DNA of 64,000 nt, from NCBI RefSeq assembly GCF_016907655.1, contig NZ_JAFBCL010000001.1, positions 5,614,001-5,678,000 of the forward strand, given 5' to 3'. This document shows, piece by piece, positions 26,536 to 35,322 of this stretch. A program made the translations under genes and the position numbers. Within the stretch, counting starts at the first letter, position 1, and each line of letters opens with the position of its first letter. Under the pieces are notes generated by a model. That model saw only the letters and a list, made by a program, of their open reading frames with translations, was not told where the DNA came from and made no database searches. The stretch is from Saccharothrix algeriensis (GTDB lineage Bacteria; Actinomycetota; Actinomycetes; Mycobacteriales; Pseudonocardiaceae).

Positions 26536-27596
26536 CGCCGACCTCCCCACCCGCGCAGCAGCTCGTCGTAGGACCGCATCAGCGCCCGCGGGTCGTGCGA
26601 GCGGGCCACCGACGCCCGCCCGGCCGCGGCCTCCGCCGCCCGCCGGGCGGGGTCGAACAGCAGCGCCCGCAACGCCTCCGCCGTCGCCGCCGGGTCGCGC
26701 CGGGGCACCACGACCCCGCCGCCGCCGGCCAGCGCCTCGCCGACGCCGTCCACGTCGGTGGCCACCACGGGCCGCCCGGCGGCCAGCGACTCCAGCACCG
26801 CGACCGGCATCCCCTCCCAGTCGCTGGTCAGCACGGTCACGTCGGCCGCCGCCAGCAGGTCCGGCGCGTCGGGCCGGTTGCCCAGGAACCGCACGCCCGG
26901 CAGCCGCGCCGCCCGCTGCCGCAGCGGCCCCGCCAGCGAGCCGTCGCCGGCCAGCCACAGCTCCGCGCCGCCGCCGAGCAGTGCCCACGCGTCCAGCAGC
27001 ACGTCGTGCCGCTTCTGCGGCTCCACCCGGGCCAGGCACAGCGCCACCGGCACGGCCGGGTCCGCGCCCAGCGCCGCCCGCACGGTCGCCCGGTCGACCC
27101 GGGGCTCCTGCGGGAACACGGCGTTGGGGATGACCACCGGGTCCGGGGCGAGGCCGGCCTCCCGCAGCCGGGCCGCGGTCGCCTCCGCGACGGTCACCAC
27201 CGCGCCCGAGGTCCGCCGCAGGATGCGCGCCGCGCCGGCGTAGTCGTCGTCGGCCACCCCGTGGAACACCGTCAGCAGCGGCACCCGCCGGGGCAGCAGC
27301 GCCAGCCGCGCGACCATGCTCGCGGACACGTTGTGCGCCAGCACGACCTCGGGCCGGAACCGGCGCACCGCCGACCGGGCCGCGGCCGTCGCCCGCAGGA
27401 CGCCGGCCGCCCTGCGCCGGGCCACCGGCACCGCGAACGTGGGCACGCCCTGCCCGCGCAGCGCGTCCGCCCGGTGCCCGCCGCCGCTCGCGACGGCGGT
27501 CTGCCAGCCGAACTCGCCGCCTGCCCGGGCCATCCCGGCGACCAGGGCCTCGGCACCGCCGGTGCCCATCTCACTGATGACGTGCAGCACGCGCAT
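26532..27596 (-). CDS. Family 4 glycosyltransferase (354 aa)
   Basis: ATG start after GAAGGGGA, within the last 26 nt of the Wzy-like gene. The N-terminal MRVLHVISEMGTGGAEALV loop and the C-terminal LCLARVEPQKRHDVLLDAW, LWLAGDGSL and SDWEGMPVAVLESLAAGRPVVATDVDG block define a GT4 retaining transferase. It is cytoplasmic with no membrane helix. It is the first glycosyltransferase of the nine-gene operon and probably adds one residue of the repeat unit. Sugar specificity is unknown. Confidence 0.9.
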   Translation of the reverse strand: MRVLHVISEMGTGGAEALVAGMARAGGEFGWQTAVASGGGHRADALRGQGVPTFAVPVARRRAAGVLRATAAARSAVRRFRPEVVLAHNVSASMVARLALLPRRVPLLTVFHGVADDDYAGAARILRRTSGAVVTVAEATAARLREAGLAPDPVVIPNAVFPQEPRVDRATVRAALGADPAVPVALCLARVEPQKRHDVLLDAWALLGGGAELWLAGDGSLAGPLRQRAARLPGVRFLGNRPDAPDLLAAADVTVLTSDWEGMPVAVLESLAAGRPVVATDVDGVGEALAGGGGVVVPRRDPAATAEALRALLFDPARRAAEAAAGRASVARSHDPRALMRSYDELLRGWGGRR

Positions 27597-28749
27597 CGGT
27601 TCCCCTTCGACGCAGATCGGCCGCGGCGACGACCGCGACCAGGGACCACAACGGCAGGTAGTACTGCTGGGACAGGAAGGTCGACGCCACCGCGACGGCG
27701 ACCAGCGAGGCTTGCACCGCCGCCATCGGCCGCCGCGCGCCCGAGCGCAGCACCCGCTCGGAGGCCACCGCGGCGACCGCCAGCAGCCCCGCGAACAGCC
27801 CGAAGCCCGGCAGTCCCAGCTCGGCCGCCACTTCGAGGTACATGTTGTGCGCCACCGGGGTCTGCTCGTCGACCTCGGCGTCGTGCGAGGCGGCGGCGTA
27901 CCCGCCGCGGAACCCGCCCGGCCCGACGCCGAGCACCGGGTGCTCGGCCACCATCCGCGCCGCGGCCTGCCACCGCAGCTCGCGGGTGTCCACGTTGGTC
28001 CCGGCAATGTGGGTCTTCTCCTGCACCGCCCGGTCCAGCGCCGGCCCGGCCAGCAGCAGCACGCCGCCGCCCAGCGCCAGCACCGCCGCGACGCCGACCG
28101 CCGCGGCCCGCACCGGCAGCGCGCGCCGCGCCACCAGCCACGCCAGGGCGGCGGCCAGCGCCAGGGCGCCGCCCCGGGAGAACGTCGCCGCCGCGCCCGC
28201 GACGAGCACCAGCGCGGCCGCGGCCAGGCCGAGCGCGCGCAGCCGGGAGGCGCCCGCGCCGGCCAGCGCGACCAGCAGGGGCAGCGCGGCGACCAGGAAG
28301 TAGGCCAGGTCGTTCGGGTCCTCCAGCGGCCCGGTGGCGCGCGTGCGGCCCTCGGCGACGAGGCTGTGCAGCGCTCCCAGCGCGGCCACCACCGCGCCCG
28401 CCACGGCCGACCAGAGCAGCGCCGGGAGGGGCACCTCGCGGGAGGCCACGTCCACCAGGACCACCGTGACGACCAGGAACGGCAGCCACCGCAGCAGGTA
28501 GTCCACCGCGTACGGCCCGCCCGCGTGCAGCGCCGCGGAGGCCAGCAGCACCACCAGCAGCAGCGCGAGCACCGCGTGCACCGGGTGCGGCGCGGGCGCC
28601 CGCCGTTCGCGCAACCGCGCCACCAGCCACACGGCGGTCAGCAGGGCCGGCGCGACCTTCGCGAGCTGCCCGTGCACCTGGAGCAGGTAGCCCTCCACCG
28701 GGGCCAGCGCGACGGTCGCGCACGCGAGCGCGCGCAGGGTCCGCGTCAT
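27571..28749 (-). CDS. O-antigen ligase/Wzy-like polymerase (392 aa)
   Basis: A membrane protein with about ten helices. The large outer loop contains the Wzy_C/WaaL signature region: a RATGPLEDPNDLAYFL block, and later GVGPGGFRGGY followed by the conserved HNMYLEVAAELGLPG. It would polymerise flipped repeat units or ligate the glycan to its carrier. In a locus with one such gene and a Wzx flippase, polymerase is the simpler reading. The ATG start overlaps the deacetylase stop by 4 nt, and its end overlaps the next GT4 start by 26 nt. Confidence 0.87.
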   Translation of the reverse strand: MTRTLRALACATVALAPVEGYLLQVHGQLAKVAPALLTAVWLVARLRERRAPAPHPVHAVLALLLVVLLASAALHAGGPYAVDYLLRWLPFLVVTVVLVDVASREVPLPALLWSAVAGAVVAALGALHSLVAEGRTRATGPLEDPNDLAYFLVAALPLLVALAGAGASRLRALGLAAAALVLVAGAAATFSRGGALALAAALAWLVARRALPVRAAAVGVAAVLALGGGVLLLAGPALDRAVQEKTHIAGTNVDTRELRWQAAARMVAEHPVLGVGPGGFRGGYAAASHDAEVDEQTPVAHNMYLEVAAELGLPGFGLFAGLLAVAAVASERVLRSGARRPMAAVQASLVAVAVASTFLSQQYYLPLWSLVAVVAAADLRRRGTDARAARHQ

Positions 28750-29684
28750 CCCGCGCGGTCCAGCTTTCGCGCGCCCCGCAGGACCCCTTCCAGGCGGGCG
28801 ACGTGCTCGCCGGTGCCCACCACGTCGAAGTGCCGCCGCAGCGCCGCGAGCACCCAGCCCAGCAGCTCGACCTTGCGCGCGGCCGGGACGCCCATGCCGG
28901 GGAAGAACTCCATGCCCGGCGCCTCCGCCGCGCCCAGCACGTCGGTCGGGTGCAGCAGCAGCGACGGCGACACCCCGCGCGCCCGGCACAGCAGCAGCGC
29001 CGCGCGGAAGTGGGCGCGCGCCAGCGCGGGGGAGACCTGGTGCAGCTGCAGCAGGTACGACCCGTGGATGGGCACGCGCAGCAGCGGCATCGTCGTCACC
29101 GGCAGCTCGACCAGGCCGTTGGCCCAGCGGTGGGCGCGGTTGGGCGCGAACACCCGGCCGAACCCGCCGAACAGCTCGTCGCTGTCCTCTGTGGAGGGTG
29201 CGGAGCGGTTGTGGTAGAAGCGGGCCAGGGGGCCGATCCAGGTCGGCAGGGTGCTCGCGTCGTAGCGGTAGCCGCGCTCGGCCAGCACGGCCAGCAGGTC
29301 GGGCGTCACGCTGTAGCCGGGGCCGCGGAACCCGACCGGGCGCGGCGCGCCGGCGGCGGTGATCGCGTCCTCGGTCCGCGCCACCTCGGCCGCGACCTCG
29401 GCGCGCGAGTAGCGGTGCAGCCAGGGCTCGTGGCCGAAGGAGTGGTTGGCGACCTCGTGCCCGGCGGCGGTGATCGCGGCGACGGCCGCCGCGCCGTCGT
29501 CGCGCACGGCGTCCGCGCCGACCACGAACACCGTCGTGGTCAGGCCGTGCTCGCCGAACACCTCCAGCAGCCGGGGCGTCGCGACGGGCAGGAAGCTGGG
29601 CATCCGCTCCCACCCGGGATCGCCGTGGGTCTTCAGGTACGCCCAGAGGTTGTCCAGGTCGAGCGAGACGCTGGCGACGGTCAC
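28746..29684 (-). CDS. Polysaccharide deacetylase, NodB-like (312 aa)
   Basis: A metal-dependent deacetylase of the carbohydrate esterase 4 fold. SLDLDN near the N-terminus holds the catalytic/metal Asp residues, NHSFGH supplies the HxxxH metal pair, and FRGPGYS is motif 3. The late LLHPTDV block gives the final His motif. No signal peptide, so it should act on a cytoplasmic or lipid-linked intermediate. With a UDP-GlcNAc 2-epimerase in the locus, N-deacetylation of an HexNAc residue is a reasonable inference. GTG start overlapping the EamA stop (GTGA). Confidence 0.88.
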   Translation of the reverse strand: MTVASVSLDLDNLWAYLKTHGDPGWERMPSFLPVATPRLLEVFGEHGLTTTVFVVGADAVRDDGAAAVAAITAAGHEVANHSFGHEPWLHRYSRAEVAAEVARTEDAITAAGAPRPVGFRGPGYSVTPDLLAVLAERGYRYDASTLPTWIGPLARFYHNRSAPSTEDSDELFGGFGRVFAPNRAHRWANGLVELPVTTMPLLRVPIHGSYLLQLHQVSPALARAHFRAALLLCRARGVSPSLLLHPTDVLGAAEAPGMEFFPGMGVPAARKVELLGWVLAALRRHFDVVGTGEHVARLEGVLRGARKLDRAG

Positions 29685-30511
29685 GCCGCCTCCTGGCGCG
29701 CGGTGACCGGCGCGGGGGCCGACCGCGAGGCGAAACCCAGGGCCAGCACGCCGAGCACGACGAGCGCGACGCCGACCGCGACCCACCAGCCCCGGCCGGG
29801 CGCGACCCGGTCGCCCAGCGCCAGGACGCCGACCGCCGAGGTGACCACGACCGTCACCGAGTCCATGGTCGCGACCGCCGAGGTGGCCGAGCCCCGCTGC
29901 AGCGCGGCGGCCATGCCGGCCTGCCCGACCAGCGCCGCGGCCACCATCAGCCACGTCAGGGGGTAGTGGGGCAGGTCGAGCAGCGGCTCGTCGGCCAGCG
30001 ACCGGCCGGCGATCGCGACGACGGCGTAGGCCAGGCCGGCCGCGACGGCGACCGGCACGGCGCCCCGGGCCCCGCGCGTCACCGCGAGCACCGCGACCAG
30101 CGGCGCGCCGAGCACCAGCAGCCCGGTCCCGACGGGGATCTCCTCGGCCACCGACGGGGTCGACGCGCCGGCCAGCAGCAGCAGGCCCAGCGCCATCACC
30201 ACCAGCACGGCGACCTCCAGCGACCGGACCCGCCACCCCAGGGCGAGCACCCCGAAGAGGGTGGCCACGCCGACCGCGCACGACGAGCCCGCCTGCACCA
30301 GGTACAGCGGCAGCTCGGCGCGGGCGAGGAAGGCCAGCGCGAACCCGCCGACCTGGCCCGCGAACCCGACCAGGTAGAGCCGGTCGGCGGCCAGCCGGGC
30401 GAGCAGCCGCAGCCCCCGGCCCGGCTCGGCGCGGCGGGCGGCGACGGTCTGCGCCACGATGCCCAGCGCGTACATCGCCGTGGCCGCAGCGAGTGCGAGG
30501 TAACCGGGCAC
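29681..30511 (-). CDS. EamA/DMT-family transporter, first gene of the glycan operon (276 aa)
   Basis: GTG start with AGGAG 8 nt upstream. Nine or ten hydrophobic helices arranged as two repeats fit the drug/metabolite transporter superfamily. Some relatives (ArnE/F, and small DMT proteins in glycan clusters) move lipid-linked sugars across the membrane. That role, for example flipping the polyprenyl-phosphate sugar used by GT87, is inference. It is the promoter-proximal gene of nine leftward genes. Confidence 0.8.
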   Translation of the reverse strand: MPGYLALAAATAMYALGIVAQTVAARRAEPGRGLRLLARLAADRLYLVGFAGQVGGFALAFLARAELPLYLVQAGSSCAVGVATLFGVLALGWRVRSLEVAVLVVMALGLLLLAGASTPSVAEEIPVGTGLLVLGAPLVAVLAVTRGARGAVPVAVAAGLAYAVVAIAGRSLADEPLLDLPHYPLTWLMVAAALVGQAGMAAALQRGSATSAVATMDSVTVVVTSAVGVLALGDRVAPGRGWWVAVGVALVVLGVLALGFASRSAPAPVTARQEAA

Positions 30512-30956
30512 GCAACAACTCCTGGGAGAGGCGGGGTCGACGTGCGGCAGCGTAGGACCGGCGAATTCGCGTCCTGATCGGGCGATATTCCAATTACTCG
30601 AATGAGTGAAGAATGCTGATCCGGCACAGCACGGCGTCACCGCCCGGGGCCTGCTCGGGCGACGGCGGCCGGTGCGCGCGCCCGTCGGGCGCCCCCCGCT
30701 CACCGCGCCCGGAAGCGGGGCCGGAAGCGGACCGGGAGTGGGCCGGGAGCGGGGCCTGAAGCGGACCGGGAATGAAGCCGGGAATGGGGCCGGGAGCGGG
30801 CCCGGGGTCGTGCCGCGGTCGTCCGGGACCGCCCGACACCCGCGTGGCACGGATCCGGGCCGCAGTCCTGCGGTCCGGGTGGGACGATGCGCGGCCGGTC
30901 AACGGCCGTGCGCTGCGGTTCAAGGAGGCCGGCCGCCGGTTTGCTGGACTGGGCGC
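30512..30956. other. 445-bp spacer between the glycan operon and the GMC gene
   Basis: Contains the glycan operon promoter region, AT-rich around 30584-30616 with an ACTC-GAAT-GAGT palindrome at 30596-30607 and a GAGTGAA element (30604-30610), then the purine-rich repeat described separately. No gene supported. Confidence 0.5.
30710..30806 (+). repeat. Purine-rich imperfect tandem repeat
   Basis: Roughly 12-bp units of the type ggaagcggaccg/ggagcggggccg are repeated about eight times upstream of the GMC gene. Imperfect copies; function unknown. Confidence 0.6.
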
Positions 30957-32396
30957 ATGGTCGACGCGGACTTCGTGGTGGTGGGCGGGGGCACGGCCGG
31001 TTGCGTGCTGGCGCGGCGGCTGCTGGACCTCACCGAGGGCACGGTGCTGCTGCTGGAAGCCGGCGAGCGGGACACCAACCCGGCCATCCACGACCCGGCG
31101 CGGATGCACGAGCTGTGGGACAGCGCGCAGGACTGGGGCCTGCGCACGGTTCCCCAACGGGACGCGGCGAACCGCCCGCTGCACCTGCCGAGGGGTCGGG
31201 TGCTGGGCGGTTCGCACGCGCTGAACGCGATGATCCACGTCCGGGGCAACCCCGCCGACTACGACGGCTGGGCCGCCGCCGGCAACGCGGGCTGGTCCTG
31301 GGCGGACGTCGAGCCGGTGTTCCGGCGCATCGAGAGCGGCCCGCTGACCATCCTGCGCGACACCGCCCTCGACCCCGTCCAGGAGGCGATCCTGGCCTCC
31401 GCGCAGCAGGCGGGCGTGCCGTTCAACCCGGACTACAACGGCGCGGACCAGACCGGCGTGAGCCGGATGCAGTTCACCATCGCCGACGGCCGGCGCCACA
31501 CCACCGCCCGCGCCTACCTCGCCCCCGTGCTGGACCACCCGAGGTTCACCCTGGTCACCAACGCCCACGTCCGCCGGCTGCTGATGTCCGGCGACCGCTG
31601 CACCGGTGTCGAGTGGACCGAGTACGACCGGGTCCGCCGCGCGCGGGCCGGCGAGGTGGTGCTCGGCGCGGGCGCGATCGGCTCGCCGCAGGTGCTGCTG
31701 CGCTCGGGCATCGGGCCGGCCGACGAGCTGCGCGCCCTGGGCGTCGACGTGGTCGCCGACCTGCCGGGCGTGGGCGAGAACCTCCAGGACCACTGGCTGG
31801 TGCCGACGGTGTTCAGCGCGGCCAAGCCGATCACGCACGCGCCGGGCCTGCCGCCCGCGCAGACGCACCTGTTCTGGCGCAGCCGGCCCGGCCTGCCGAC
31901 GCCGGACCTCCAGCCGCTGCACTTCAGCGCCCCGCTGTACGAGAAGTGGATGTCCGGCCCGGACAACGGCTTCTCGCTGATGGCCGGCCTGATCCGCCCG
32001 CGCAGCACCGGCCGGCTCACGCTGTCGAGCCCCGACGGGCCGCCGGTGATCGACCCGCGCGTGCTCTCCGAGCCCGCCGACCTCGACGCCCTGGTGGAGG
32101 CCGTCCTGCTGTGCCAGGAGATCGGCCACGAGCGCGCCCTGGAGGAGTGGGGCGCCGACGAGCTGTACCCGGGCAAGCTCGAACTGCGCGACTACGTGCG
32201 CCGGTCCGTGGTCACCTACCACCACCAGGCGGGCACCTGCGCGATGGGCTCGGTGGTGGACGCGGAGCTGCGGGTGCGCGGCGTCGCCGGGCTGCGGGTG
32301 GCCGACGCCTCGGTCATGCCCACCGTCGTGTCCGGCAACACCAACACGCCCACGGTGATGATCGCGGAGAAGGCCGCCGAGCTGATGGCGGGCTGA
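30957..32396 (+). CDS. GMC-family FAD oxidoreductase (479 aa)
   Basis: Glucose-methanol-choline oxidoreductases oxidise alcohols with FAD. ADFVVVGGGTAG gives the dinucleotide fold (GGGTAG 10-15), LLEAG the ribose-binding acid, RGRVLGGSHALNAMIHVRG the first GMC signature and GAGAIGSPQVLLRSGIGP the second. The C-terminal YHHQAGTCAMG supplies the catalytic His, and SGNTNTPTVMIAEKAA closes the FAD domain. The 479-aa length is slightly short for choline dehydrogenases. An AAGGAGG lies 28 nt upstream, too far to serve this ATG. The substrate is unknown. Confidence 0.9.
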   Translation: MVDADFVVVGGGTAGCVLARRLLDLTEGTVLLLEAGERDTNPAIHDPARMHELWDSAQDWGLRTVPQRDAANRPLHLPRGRVLGGSHALNAMIHVRGNPADYDGWAAAGNAGWSWADVEPVFRRIESGPLTILRDTALDPVQEAILASAQQAGVPFNPDYNGADQTGVSRMQFTIADGRRHTTARAYLAPVLDHPRFTLVTNAHVRRLLMSGDRCTGVEWTEYDRVRRARAGEVVLGAGAIGSPQVLLRSGIGPADELRALGVDVVADLPGVGENLQDHWLVPTVFSAAKPITHAPGLPPAQTHLFWRSRPGLPTPDLQPLHFSAPLYEKWMSGPDNGFSLMAGLIRPRSTGRLTLSSPDGPPVIDPRVLSEPADLDALVEAVLLCQEIGHERALEEWGADELYPGKLELRDYVRRSVVTYHHQAGTCAMGSVVDAELRVRGVAGLRVADASVMPTVVSGNTNTPTVMIAEKAAELMAG

Positions 32397-32405
32397 CCGG
32401 CGCGG

Positions 32406-33728
32406 TCAGCTCCGGTAGCGCGGGTTGGTGTTGTGCCACTCGAAACCGCCGCCCATCCACGCCCGCAGGCCGCGCAGGAACCGGTGCAGCTCGGGTGAGG
32501 GCAGCGCGGCCAGCTCGCGGTGGTCCGCCTCGAAGTCGCGGACCAGCCGGTTGTGCAGGTCCACGGCGACCTCGGTGGCCTCGGCGAGCGAGCACCGCCG
32601 GTCGGCGGCGACCTGGAGCACCAGGTTGCACACCTGCACCTCGTCGGCGGCGTCCTTGGCCACCGACATCAGGTCGTTGACGATCACCGCCGCGGTGCCG
32701 GCCCGGAACGCGGCCTGCCGCACCCGCGGGTCGTAGTAGAGGTTCGCGGGCAGCTCGTACCCGCCGACGACGTCCACCACCGTCATCGACGTGTAGAAGC
32801 TGTCGTGCTGCCGCGCGGCCAGGTACTCCCAGGCGGGCGGGTACTGCCCGGTGTGCCGCCAGGCCGCGTAGGCGTCCCAGCTGACGAACATCGCGAAGGT
32901 CGAGTAGCACACCCGCTGGACCTGCGCCGGGGTGCCGTGCCGGGCGAGGTGGTCGACCGCCGAGCGCAGCGCCACCAGCACCGGCTCCGAGCGCAGCGCC
33001 TCCTCCAGGGGCGCGGTGAACCGCCCGGTGGGCGGCACCGGGTCCATCGCCGACATCACCAGCGCGAGCCGGGGCGGCAGCGCGGCGGGCGTCGCGCCCA
33101 TCCCGCTGTCGTCGGCGTAGAGGTCGTCGGCGGCCCACCAGGCGGCGTTGAGCCGGGCCGCGACCAGCAGCCGCTGCGGGTCGTCGGTGTCGGTGTGGGT
33201 GAGCACGGCCAGCCACCCGAACCCCGCGGCGCGCAGCTGGTCCAGCTCCTCGCCCCGGAAGCCGCACTCCCGCCCCCAGTCGACCAGCAGGTCCTCCACG
33301 ACCTCGGTGAGGGCGTCGTCGACCCGCTCGGCCACCGGCACGTACAGCGGCGGGGCCGAGCCGTCGCCCCAGGGGCGCTCGGCGTAGGCCGGGTCGGTGA
33401 CCGCGCCCACCGGCGCGGTCGGGGCCGTGGCCAGGGCCTGCGTGATCGACGCGGCCGACGCGCCGGGCAGGACCTGCGTGACCGGCACGGTCCGGGTGGG
33501 CGCGGTGATGGGCGCGGTCGCGGCGGCGGTGGCGGGCGGGGCGGCCGGCGGCTGCGCGCCGACCGGTGCCCCGGCCGGCGGCTCGGGCAGGGCCTGGGCG
33601 AACCGCGCCGCGACGCGGGCCGCGGAGGTGCCCAGCCCGCTCGGCGCGGTCCAGCCCGGGACCGGACCGGCCGCCTGGTCGGGGGTGCGGCCGTCGGCCG
33701 AGGGCGCAGCGGGGGCGGTGTCCGTCAC
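32406..33728 (-). CDS. Terpene cyclase of the 2-methylisoborneol-synthase family (440 aa)
   Basis: Class I terpene synthase. The Mg-binding motif is DDLYADD (201-207) and the second metal motif is NDLMSVAKD (351-359). WEYLAARQHDSF, VVGGYELPANLY and the C-terminal FEWHNTNPRY are typical of MIB-synthase relatives. Residues 1-~115 are disordered and Pro/Ala-rich; this family carries such tails, and family 2B encapsulin cargo terpene cyclases use them for shell loading. Neither a GPP 2-methyltransferase nor an encapsulin gene is next to it, so the product may differ from 2-methylisoborneol. GTG start; no clear ribosome site. Confidence 0.87.
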   Translation of the reverse strand: MTDTAPAAPSADGRTPDQAAGPVPGWTAPSGLGTSAARVAARFAQALPEPPAGAPVGAQPPAAPPATAAATAPITAPTRTVPVTQVLPGASAASITQALATAPTAPVGAVTDPAYAERPWGDGSAPPLYVPVAERVDDALTEVVEDLLVDWGRECGFRGEELDQLRAAGFGWLAVLTHTDTDDPQRLLVAARLNAAWWAADDLYADDSGMGATPAALPPRLALVMSAMDPVPPTGRFTAPLEEALRSEPVLVALRSAVDHLARHGTPAQVQRVCYSTFAMFVSWDAYAAWRHTGQYPPAWEYLAARQHDSFYTSMTVVDVVGGYELPANLYYDPRVRQAAFRAGTAAVIVNDLMSVAKDAADEVQVCNLVLQVAADRRCSLAEATEVAVDLHNRLVRDFEADHRELAALPSPELHRFLRGLRAWMGGGFEWHNTNPRYRS

Positions 33729-33840
33729 AAGGGTCGAGGGTGGCAGCGCGCGCCCCGGCCGGCCATCCGCCAGCCGGGGGCGAGCCTCGCACCAACGAGT
33801 GGTTCCGACCGGCCGGCCGGGTGCGGCGCGTGAGGGCCGG

Positions 33841-35322
33841 TCAGAGCTGCCCGGTGTTCATCGTGCGCAGGATGGTGTGCTGGTCGATCCGGTCGCCGGT
33901 CAGCTCCGCGCACACCCGGCCCTTGTGGAACACCACGACCCGGTCGCACGCCGAGACCAGCTCGTCCAGGTCGGTCGAGCACATCACCACGACCTTGCCC
34001 TGCTCGGCGACGCTGCGCAGCAGGGCGTGGATCTCGTTGCGCGCGCCGAGGTCCACGCCGCGGGTCGGGTCGTCCAGCAGCAGCACCGACGGGTCGGCCG
34101 CGAGCCACTTCGCCAGCACCACCTTCTGCTGGTTGCCGCCGGAGAGCAGGCCGGCCCGGGTGTCCACGGTGGGCGGCTGGACGCGCACCCGCTGCGCCAG
34201 CTCCCGCGCCGAGTCCCGCAGCGCGCCGGTCCGCAGCAGCGGCGCGCCGGCCATCGCCACCGGCTTGACCTGGGCGATGTTCTCCCAGACCGGCTTGTCC
34301 AGCATCAGGCCGACGCGCCGCCGGTCACCGGAGACCAGCGCCACCCCGGCCGCGATGGCCGACCGGAAGCTGCGGGGCGTGCCGCCGCCGGGCAGGCTCA
34401 CCGAGCCCGCGGTCGGCCGCCGGATGCCGGCGACGACCTCCAGCGCCGAGGTGTGCCCCGAGCCCGCCAGCCCGGCCAGCCCGACGATCTCGCCGCCCGA
34501 GCAGGTCAGGTCGACCTCGGTGAGCCGGTCGGGCACGCTGACCCGCCGCAGCTCCAGCTTCGCCGCCGACGGCGTGCCGGTGGTCCGCACCGGGGTGGGC
34601 AGGTCCTGGCCGAGCATGGCGTGCACGACGTCGCCGATGTCCAGCTCGGCGCGCGGCCGGGCGTCCAGCACGGTCCGGCCCTCGCGCAGCACGGTGATCT
34701 CGTCGCACAGGTTCATCACCTCTTCGAGGATGTGCGACACGAACACCACCGCGACCTGCCGGTCGCGCAGCACCCGCAGGACGTCCAGCAGGCGGCCGGA
34801 GCTGTCCTTGTCCAGCGCGGAGGTCGGCTCGTCCAGGATGAGCACCCGGGGCTCGACGATCAGCGCCTTGGCGATCTCCACCAGCTGCCGCTGCGCCAGC
34901 GACAGCGAGCCGAGCTTCGCGCGCGGGTCGACGTCGAGCCCGAGCTGCTCCAGCACCGGCGTCGCGCGGGCCTGCATCACCGCCCGGTCGACCAGCGCGC
35001 CCCGGCGCGGCTCGCGCATCGGGTAGAGGTTCGCCAGCACGTCCAGGTCGGGGAACAGGTTCAGCTCCTGCGACACCACGGCGACGCCGTTGGCCGCCGC
35101 CTGGGCCGTGCTGGCGAACGCGACGTCCGCGCCCGCCAGCCGCAGCGTGCCCGAGTCCGGCGCCACCGCCCCGGTGATCACCTTGATCAGCGTGGACTTG
35201 CCCGCGCCGTTCTCGCCGAGCAGCGCGTGCACCGAGCCGGGGCGCAGCGTCAGGTCCGCTCCGGCCAGCGCGGTGACCCCGCCGTAGGTCTTGGTGATCC
35301 CCTGCGCGGTGAGGGCGTGCAT
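33841..35322 (-). CDS. Sugar ABC transporter ATPase, RbsA/MglA type (493 aa)
   Basis: Two nucleotide-binding domains in one chain power uptake of a monosaccharide or related compound. The first has GENGAGKS (36-43), signature-like LSLAQRQ and LILDEPTSALD. The second has the degenerate Walker A GLAGSGHT expected in RbsA-type proteins, LSGGNQQK and LLLDDPTRGVD. The start ATG overlaps the stop of the binding-protein gene by one base. Order in the operon is permease, binding protein, ATPase. Substrate specificity is not readable, but a sugar or polyol is likely. Confidence 0.92.
   Translation of the reverse strand: MHALTAQGITKTYGGVTALAGADLTLRPGSVHALLGENGAGKSTLIKVITGAVAPDSGTLRLAGADVAFASTAQAAANGVAVVSQELNLFPDLDVLANLYPMREPRRGALVDRAVMQARATPVLEQLGLDVDPRAKLGSLSLAQRQLVEIAKALIVEPRVLILDEPTSALDKDSSGRLLDVLRVLRDRQVAVVFVSHILEEVMNLCDEITVLREGRTVLDARPRAELDIGDVVHAMLGQDLPTPVRTTGTPSAAKLELRRVSVPDRLTEVDLTCSGGEIVGLAGLAGSGHTSALEVVAGIRRPTAGSVSLPGGGTPRSFRSAIAAGVALVSGDRRRVGLMLDKPVWENIAQVKPVAMAGAPLLRTGALRDSARELAQRVRVQPPTVDTRAGLLSGGNQQKVVLAKWLAADPSVLLLDDPTRGVDLGARNEIHALLRSVAEQGKVVVMCSTDLDELVSACDRVVVFHKGRVCAELTGDRIDQHTILRTMNTGQL

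Noticed and set aside
20030..30511. The leftward glycan operon as an antibiotic biosynthesis cluster
   Set aside because: No polyketide, peptide or deoxysugar biosynthesis genes are present; flippase, polymerase and chain-length proteins point to surface polysaccharide instead.
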